A stretch of 64,000 nucleotides of DNA, taken from the NCBI RefSeq assembly GCF_001306135.1, contig NZ_LGKP01000032.1:1-64000 (forward strand). The letters are read 5' to 3'. Below are positions 59,038 to 64,000 of this stretch, piece by piece; position 1 is the stretch's first letter, and each line of letters opens with the position of its first letter. Under the pieces are notes generated by a model. It was not told the origin of the DNA. It made no database searches and worked only from the letters and a program-made list of their open reading frames with translations. The stretch comes from Herpetosiphon geysericola. GTDB taxonomy: Bacteria > Chloroflexota > Chloroflexia > Chloroflexales > Herpetosiphonaceae. The position numbers and the translations under genes are program-made.

Positions 59038-59658
59038 TTCGCCTTTGGCAAACACCCCATCGAGGTGGGCTGCATCGTTGACCCGCAAAACGCGCCATTC
59101 ATCGCCATGGGCCACAATTTCGACGAATGCGCCGTTATCGAGCCACAAACGGCCAAAATGGCGCAGTGGGGCTTCCAACAGATGGCAAACCAAGGCTCGA
59201 ATAGCCCCACCATGCGAAACTGCGACCACAGTTTGGCCGCGATGATTGGCTACGAAATGATCGAATGCGTTGGCCATGCGTTGTTGCAACTCTCGATACG
59301 ATTCGCCATTGAGCCGTTGAGTGCTGTCGGGGTTGAGTTTGATTAATTGCATATGATCGGGAAAGAGATCGTGCAATTCCTCTGGCGTGTGGCCAGCCCA
59401 ATCACCATCGTTAATCTCGCGTAAATCGCTCAATGCTAGGGGCGCCAGCCCAATGTGTGCGCCAATGATGCTGGCAGTTTCCCAAGCGCGGGCAATATCG
59501 CTGGCATAAAGCTGATCAATTGTTAATGTGGCGAGCCGCTGACCAGCACGTAACGCTTGTTCGCGTCCACGCGCATTCAAGGGAATGGGCAAATGGCCTT
59601 GATAACGACGTTCAGCATTCCAGGCTGTTTCACCATGACGAACCACGATCAACCGCAT
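59035..59658 (-). CDS. Histidine phosphatase family protein
   Basis: 207 aa with VVRHGETAWNAERRYQGH (His in RHG near residue 8), SDIARAWETASII, REINDGDWAGHTPEEL and VAVSHGGAIRAL. Closer to broad-specificity phosphatases (PhoE/GpmB type) than the paralogue at 6495-7118. SD GAGG 7 nt before the ATG. Confidence 0.92.
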   Translation of the reverse strand: MRLIVVRHGETAWNAERRYQGHLPIPLNARGREQALRAGQRLATLTIDQLYASDIARAWETASIIGAHIGLAPLALSDLREINDGDWAGHTPEELHDLFPDHMQLIKLNPDSTQRLNGESYRELQQRMANAFDHFVANHRGQTVVAVSHGGAIRALVCHLLEAPLRHFGRLWLDNGAFVEIVAHGDEWRVLRVNDAAHLDGVFAKGE

Positions 59659-59718
59659 AAGACGACCTCGCTTGACACTAATGCTAGGCTATTGTATCAA
59701 AGCCAAAACTTGGCTTCG

Positions 59719-59747
59719 TTGTCAAATCAATCTCTCCTCGCTATAAT
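59719..59747 (+). promoter_or_regulatory. Promoter of the SH3 membrane protein gene
   Basis: TTGTCA (59719-59724), 17-bp spacer, TATAAT (59742-59747). The leader to the ATG at 59811 is about 57 nt. Confidence 0.85.
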
Positions 59748-59810
59748 ACGCCCTAAAGCGATAACTTTGCATTTTTTAGTAACCCACACTTCGTGGGGGA
59801 GGCGAGCCGA

Positions 59811-61037
59811 ATGTCTCAAGTTGCCTTAACACCACGTTCTCAGCCAACGACTGTTTGGCAGTTACGGCGCAAAAAAGTCCCCGATCAACTTTCGTTGCCT
59901 GCTGACTACGTTCCAACTGACTATACCTCCTTGCCAACCCCCGAAGAACCCAAAAAAGGTGGTGGGCTTGGCATGATTTTGGTCGGCCTTGTGCTGCTGC
60001 TGGTGCTTGGTGCGGTGGCCTATGGCGTAATCAGCCAAGGTGGTGACGAAGAAATTGTGCCAACCCCCGTGGCCCAAACCGCGCTCGATATTGAGCGGGC
60101 CAGCATGATTGTAAGTGATGGCAAGTTAACGGCTCAAATCAACATTAGCACAGATGCCCCTGACAATAGCCAAGTGGGCGCAATCTTATTGGAAGATGGC
60201 CGCCCCTTTGAGTTTTTTGATACCGATGCCATGACCACGACTGTGGCTGCTGGCAAAGCGCGGTTAACTATTCCCGAAATCGAAGACCACGAAGATGGCC
60301 GCAAATCATCGGAATATACTGTCCAAGTGACGGTTGCCAACGCTGAGGGTGCGGTTTTGGCCACAGCCAACGAACCAATTGAAATCAAGGGTGATGCTCT
60401 TGATCGTTTCTTGGGCGATGCAGGGGTGACTCCAGTCGATGTTACTCCAACGGTTGAGTCAACTGAGCCAGTTTCTGGAACCGTCGTGCCAACCCCAGCT
60501 GATGGTTCGACGCCAGTAACCCAAGTTACTCCGCCAGTTCAACCAACTGTCGTTGCTGGTGGTGTGCCAGTGCCATTGGATAATGTTGTGATTAGCCGCC
60601 CAGGCATTATTTACACCACCCCATATGGCCCAGCCAACCAACGTGGCAACGTGACCGCTGGCGAAATTGCGCGGATTGTCGTGAAAATGCCAGTCAACGG
60701 CGAAGTGTGGTACTTGGTAGCGATTAGCCAAAGCGGCCAATCGGGCTGGCTTAATAGCAGCACGATCGATTTGCCTGCTACTGAAGTTAACAAAATTACC
60801 CCAGTGAGCGGCGATGCACCATTTGCCGTAACCTTCAATGGTGGTAATGTGCGCTCAGCGCCTGGTGCCGCGGTTGTCACGACGGTCGATGCAGGTGTAA
60901 ACCTGACTTTGACTGGTCGCAGCAGCGATAGTGCTTGGTTCAAAATCAAGCTTCCCGATGGCACCGAAGGATGGGTCGTTGGTCAGATCTTGACTATCAA
61001 CCCTGCGGTGCTAAATACCATCCCTGTAGCACCATAA
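59811..61037 (+). CDS. Membrane protein with two extracytoplasmic SH3-like domains
   Basis: 408 aa: a 55-residue cytoplasmic N-terminus, one membrane helix (about 56-77), a beta-rich domain (about 95-205), a Thr/Pro/Val linker (about 210-255) and two SH3b-like units (about 260-320 and 335-400, the second with NVRSAPGAAVVTTVDAG and WFKIKLPDGTEGWVVG). SH3b domains usually bind peptidoglycan. No enzyme domain is present. The ATG at 59811 follows GGGGGAGG by 8 nt. An ATPase gene follows downstream. Confidence 0.82.
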   Translation: MSQVALTPRSQPTTVWQLRRKKVPDQLSLPADYVPTDYTSLPTPEEPKKGGGLGMILVGLVLLLVLGAVAYGVISQGGDEEIVPTPVAQTALDIERASMIVSDGKLTAQINISTDAPDNSQVGAILLEDGRPFEFFDTDAMTTTVAAGKARLTIPEIEDHEDGRKSSEYTVQVTVANAEGAVLATANEPIEIKGDALDRFLGDAGVTPVDVTPTVESTEPVSGTVVPTPADGSTPVTQVTPPVQPTVVAGGVPVPLDNVVISRPGIIYTTPYGPANQRGNVTAGEIARIVVKMPVNGEVWYLVAISQSGQSGWLNSSTIDLPATEVNKITPVSGDAPFAVTFNGGNVRSAPGAAVVTTVDAGVNLTLTGRSSDSAWFKIKLPDGTEGWVVGQILTINPAVLNTIPVAP

Positions 61038-61056
61038 AAAACAGGACTAAGCATCC

Positions 61057-61086
61057 TTGACTCAGCAAAAACCCGTGGGATACAAT
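61057..61086 (+). promoter_or_regulatory. Promoter of the ClpB-D2-like gene, overlapping a terminator
   Basis: TTGACT (61057-61062), 18-bp spacer, TACAAT (61081-61086). The -10 box falls inside the loop of the terminator hairpin at 61067-61103. The leader to the ATG at 61138 is about 45 nt. Confidence 0.72.
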
Positions 61087-61103
61087 AGTCTCACGGGTTT
61101 TGC
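61067..61103 (+). terminator. Terminator after the SH3 protein gene
   Basis: Stem AAAACCCGTG / CACGGGTTTT (extended imperfectly by GGA/TCT), loop containing TACAAT, then TGCC; the T-run is the end of the right arm. Confidence 0.7.
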
Positions 61104-61137
61104 CATGGTTGCCGTATCTGTCTTGGAGGTTAAACGT

Positions 61138-62319
61138 ATGGATGAACAGCAAAAAACACCGATCAGCGGTTCCATGCAACGAGCGGTGCGCGGTGATAAA
61201 AACCCACTCGATGCGGTTGAACAAGAATTACGCAGCAGTGTCTTTGGCCAAAATCGGGCGATCGAAAGCTTAATTCGCGCCTTAAATCGCGCCCGCTTTG
61301 GGTTTAGCGCTGGCAGCCAGCAACGCCCACGCGCAACCTTGCTTTTTCTGGGGCCAACTGGCGTTGGTAAAAGTGAATGCGCCAAGCGCTTAGCTGCCTT
61401 TTTGCATCCGCAAGGCGGTGGCTTCCTCAAGCTCGATTGTTCGCTGTTTAGCCAAGGCCACGAAGTTTCAGCCTTGCTTGGCGCTCCTCCCTCCTACGTC
61501 GGACGCGATCAGAAGCCATTGCTCGACCCCGATTTAATCGAGCAAGAAAATGCCGTGATCTTGTTTGACGAAATTGAAAAAGCAACATCCGAGCTGTGGA
61601 ATTTGTTGTTGCAAATTATGGAAGATGGCGAGATTACCTTGCTCAACGGTGGGCGCAAAGTTTCGTTCCAACGCGCTATTGTTATCATGACCACGAATGT
61701 TGGCGCTCAGGAAATGGCAAATTATGTCTCGCAACGCACGATTGGCTTCCGCACTCCCAATCGGGTCGTCGAATCAACCGGCCAACAAATTTACCAAATC
61801 GGCTTTGAATCGCTGCAAAAGGTCTTTAGCCCTGAATGGATCAACCGGATCGATGAAATTATCGCTTTCCGTCCATTAAGCAGCGATACCTTGCGCCAAG
61901 TGCTCGATCGCATGGTTGCCGAATCGAATGATCAATATCGCCGCCATGGGGTTGAAATTAGCCTCAACGAAGAAGCGCGCGATTATATTTTGCGTCGTGG
62001 TTTCGACCCACGCTTTGGGGCGCGCCCATTGCGCTCTCGTTTGATGAAGGATATCGATGCTCCGTTGGCCGATTTGCTGGCTTCGGGCGGGATTCCGAAT
62101 GGAGCGAAAGTGCAAATCGTGGTCTCTGAAGAAGAAGCCAAAGATGGGAACAACCTTGATTTCTTCTACGAGCCTGATGCTACCTTAGCCGCGTTTGCCG
62201 CCGATTATGCAGCCCAACAGCAGCAAGCGCCTCCATCAGTCCGCGAAGTCGCAGGGCCACCATCTCACACTCCAGGCCCTTCGATCGCCCGCTCGACCGA
62301 AAATAATAATCGGCGCTAG
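61138..62319 (+). CDS. Single-ring AAA+ ATPase related to ClpB/ClpA domain 2
   Basis: 393 aa: Walker A GPTGVGKS (72-79), a pore-loop-like GAPPSYVGRDQ (about 116-124), Walker B ILFDEIEKA (Glu145), sensor-1 TTNVGA, arginine finger in SPEWINRIDE (Arg237) and sensor-2 GFDPRFGARPLRS (about 295-308) with the Clp D2-small domain. The N-domain, first ATPase domain and M-domain of ClpB, and the zinc domain of ClpX, are missing. The C-terminal 40 residues are Gln/Pro-rich. It could be an unfoldase or a dedicated disassembly factor. TTGGAGG stands 8 nt before the ATG. Confidence 0.88.
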   Translation: MDEQQKTPISGSMQRAVRGDKNPLDAVEQELRSSVFGQNRAIESLIRALNRARFGFSAGSQQRPRATLLFLGPTGVGKSECAKRLAAFLHPQGGGFLKLDCSLFSQGHEVSALLGAPPSYVGRDQKPLLDPDLIEQENAVILFDEIEKATSELWNLLLQIMEDGEITLLNGGRKVSFQRAIVIMTTNVGAQEMANYVSQRTIGFRTPNRVVESTGQQIYQIGFESLQKVFSPEWINRIDEIIAFRPLSSDTLRQVLDRMVAESNDQYRRHGVEISLNEEARDYILRRGFDPRFGARPLRSRLMKDIDAPLADLLASGGIPNGAKVQIVVSEEEAKDGNNLDFFYEPDATLAAFAADYAAQQQQAPPSVREVAGPPSHTPGPSIARSTENNNRR

Positions 62320-62334
62320 TGCGAACTGCAAACC

Positions 62335-62373
62335 AAAGCCCCGCTCCTCCGTTTGGGAAGAGCGGGGCTTTTT
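62335..62373. terminator. Bidirectional terminator between convergent genes
   Basis: Perfect 12-bp stem AAAGCCCCGCTC / GAGCGGGGCTTT with a 13-nt loop, followed by TTGG on +. It separates the AAA+ gene from rsgA. Confidence 0.88.
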
Positions 62374-62394
62374 GGTTTATCGGCAAGCAATTGC

Positions 62395-63315
62395 CTAAAA
62401 GCGTTGGCTAGCGCTTTGTTCGGCGGTTTGATCACGTAATTTTACATAACTTTGATGGCGCGCTGCGCTGATTTGACCAGCTTCAACCGCTGTCAAGACT
62501 GCGCATTCTGGCTCGTGGGTATGGGTGCAATCGCTAAATTCACATTGGTCGATAAACGGGCGGAATTCGCGGAAGCACCATTCGAGTTCATCTGGCTCCA
62601 TTTGATACAGGCCAAGCTCGCGAATCCCAGGCGTATCGGCCACGAAGCCGCCAGCATGCAAAGGTACCAATTCGCCAGCAACGGTGGTGTGCTGGCCTTT
62701 ATTAACTGCATCGCTCACATCGCCAGTCCGCAAATTTAAGCCTGGTTGAATGGCGTTGAGCAAACTCGACTTCCCAACCCCAGAAGGGCCAGTAAAAGCC
62801 GAAATTTTATTATGAATTGCTTCTTGAACTTGCTCGATGCCTTGGCCGGTGGCGACACTGGTATAAAACATCGGGTAGCCAATTTGTTCGTAGATATTGA
62901 AAACCTCTTGTTTGCTCTCGCTGGCTAAATCGCATTTATTGGCGATAATCGCCACATCGAGGTTGTTGGCCTCGGCAATCACCAAAAAGCGATCGATCAT
63001 GCGCACATGGGGCTCAGGGTGAGCAACAGCAAAGGTAATTAACACAATATCGAGGTTGGCGACAATCACTTGTTCAAAGCGGGCACCTTTGATTGCGGTT
63101 CGCGCAAGCTTGCTGCGCCGTGGATAAATCTCTTCGACAGCGCCCTCGCCGGGCATGGTTGGGGTAATGCGCACATAATCACCGAGCGTTGCGAGGTCGC
63201 TATATTGTTTGGTTTTTTTGAGCCGCCCGCGCAGGGTGCAGCGCAAGGTTTCGCCAGTTTCGTCGAGTTTTACCCAGAAAAAGCCACTTTGGGCCCGCAT
63301 GATTGTTCCGTTCAT
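62395..63315 (-). CDS. rsgA: Ribosome small-subunit GTPase RsgA
   Basis: Late 30S maturation GTPase. 306 aa: N-terminal OB domain (about 1-65), a circularly permuted G domain in the order G4 NKCD (126-129), G1 GPSGVGKS (176-183), G3 DTPG (227-230), then a zinc knuckle (Cys258, Cys263, His265 or His267, Cys271). GGAGCG before the ATG. It starts one base after the upstream ABC fragment, so that fragment was probably the previous gene of an old operon. Confidence 0.97.
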   Translation of the reverse strand: MNGTIMRAQSGFFWVKLDETGETLRCTLRGRLKKTKQYSDLATLGDYVRITPTMPGEGAVEEIYPRRSKLARTAIKGARFEQVIVANLDIVLITFAVAHPEPHVRMIDRFLVIAEANNLDVAIIANKCDLASESKQEVFNIYEQIGYPMFYTSVATGQGIEQVQEAIHNKISAFTGPSGVGKSSLLNAIQPGLNLRTGDVSDAVNKGQHTTVAGELVPLHAGGFVADTPGIRELGLYQMEPDELEWCFREFRPFIDQCEFSDCTHTHEPECAVLTAVEAGQISAARHQSYVKLRDQTAEQSASQRF

Positions 63316-63663
63316 TCACGCTCCTTCAATGCTTTGTTCAGTTGTGTGATCATGGTTTTGCTCCATAGAATTACTATCTTTGTCTATAAAATCTTCGTCG
63401 GCCACCGGGCGGCCTGTGAGCGGCATAAAAACGGCGTCCATTAAGGTTTCTAAGGCGCTCAGATGCTTAAAAATCGTAGCCTCGATGCTGAACCAATAAG
63501 CATTTGACTGCTTTCTCGTCGTTGCGCAGAGCAAGGCCAAAACCGGAATCTGGCCAGAATCGGCAATTAGTAAAGTTGTGATCAAGCGAATCAAGCTTGA
63601 TTTGCTTGAACCATTGGCCCCGAGCAAGCCAAAAATTTTGCCTTCGGCCACATCGAGGCTCCC
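63316..63663 (-). pseudogene. Remnant of an ABC transporter ATP-binding protein
   Basis: The frame reads SLDVAEGKIFGLLGANGSSKSSLIRLITTLLIADSGQ, the Walker A region of a DrrA-type ATPase with one changed glycine (GANGSSKS). After about 20 unrelated residues it continues with SALETLMDAVFMPLTGRPVADEDF, which matches the C-terminal end of such proteins. The Q-loop, signature, Walker B and switch histidine (about 150 residues) are missing, and an in-frame TAA lies right before the fragment. It is an internally deleted, non-functional gene. Confidence 0.78.
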
Positions 63664-63892
63664 TTAATCAAGCGCAACGCCCGAGTGTATGGTTGGAATG
63701 TGGGCGACGAGTGAGCCAATCTTTGACTTCACTCGTGCCACATTGTTAAGCGCTATGGCACCCCTAAAGCGGGTGCTTGATTGTTGTACTCCATCCAATG
63801 CTTGCACGAACCGGTCAACTGCTAGGGATGCTAGCAATTCCATGATATGCGATAGATGGAATCGATCAACACTCGCTCTTCGTTGAGGAGAA
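63664..63892 (-). other. Unassigned sequence between two gene remnants
   Basis: An open frame crosses this stretch on the - strand (segment RRASVDRFHLSHIMELLAS... to HSGVALD) and ends at 63664. It has no recognisable domain, no ribosome site, and its upstream part overlaps the GNAT remnant in another frame. Codon use is less biased than in neighbouring genes. Probably joined debris. Confidence 0.4.
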
Positions 63893-64000
63893 TTATCGAC
63901 GTTTGCTGGCGTGGTCGTCGCTGACATGTAACTCCAAGCGCCGGAAGCCAAGTTGATCGAAGGCCAAGTCGACCAAACGGCCAATGCGGCTAGTTTGATC
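63893..64000 (-). pseudogene. Fragment of a GNAT acetyltransferase, cut by the window edge
   Basis: The frame entering from the window end reads SRIGRLVDLAFDQLGFRRLELHVSDDHASKRR and stops at 63893. It matches the acetyl-CoA-binding helix and following strand of RimJ-type GNAT enzymes (IGRxLVxxAFxxLGxxRLELHVxxxNxxS), but the usual C-terminal RLYEKxGF part is missing. Probably a 3'-truncated gene; the 5' part lies outside. Confidence 0.6.

Noticed and set aside
63664-63984. A transposase or other intact gene at the right edge
   Set aside because: No DDE, HUH or serine-recombinase motif; one frame of the same DNA shows a GNAT remnant instead.

Overview
The window looks like chromosome from a filamentous, gliding Chloroflexota bacterium, most like Herpetosiphon. 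This is inferred from the gene mix (GroESL under CIRCE, MurT, stressosome-type STAS proteins, a Chloroflexota-style 5S rRNA, an O-antigen-ligase/GH-A pair), from moderate GC with G/C-rich third positions, and above all from the many short imperfect repeat tracts between genes. No species can be proven from sequence alone. There is no prophage, integron, CRISPR array or complete insertion sequence.

Layout. 1-400: end of an rRNA operon (a strongly diverged 23S tail, a 5S gene, a terminator). 402-3300 (-): dapB, groEL, groES, with three CIRCE-like operators and a good promoter upstream of groES; divergently, an ECF-type sigma factor and its probable membrane anti-sigma factor. 5.1-9.7 kb (-): NfeD-like protein, a metallophosphoesterase broken by one nonsense codon, histidine phosphatase, aminotransferase, methyltransferase-like protein. 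9.8-18 kb: cupins, an SH3/NlpC-P60 cell-wall hydrolase, a STAS membrane protein, a UvrD-type helicase, a SAM hydrolase, MurT without a neighbouring GatD. 18-28.6 kb (-): methyltransferase, polysaccharide ligase plus GH-A glycosidase operon, tRNA-Pro, uvrC, ADC-like protein, PD-(D/E)XK protein, GNAT, CoA-transferase. 28.8-38.3 kb (mostly +): DinB-type proteins, an asymmetric heterodimeric ABC exporter, GHMP sugar kinase, a secreted three-repeat protein. 38.3-50 kb: an undescribed 52-aa/626-aa gene pair, a hydrolase-GT39-GH114 operon, recD2, a NERD membrane protein, coaX. 50-64 kb: HAMP-STAS sensor, azlCD, a thiol-redox operon, two tandem beta-carbonic anhydrases (one exported), a lipoprotein cyclophilin, an SH3 membrane protein, a stand-alone ClpB-D2-like ATPase, rsgA, and gene debris at the right edge.

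The most conspicuous unexplained structure is a modular family of short direct repeats occupying about a dozen spacers. The modules recur in similar order. Many tracts begin exactly at, or supply, the stop codon of a neighbouring gene. A second, rarer element with two hairpins occurs twice, in opposite orientations. Functional links inside the window are mostly local operons: groESL; sigma/anti-sigma; the GH-A/ligase pair; the ABC pair; hydrolase-GT39-GH114; azlCD; glutaredoxin-TlpA-DUF2085.
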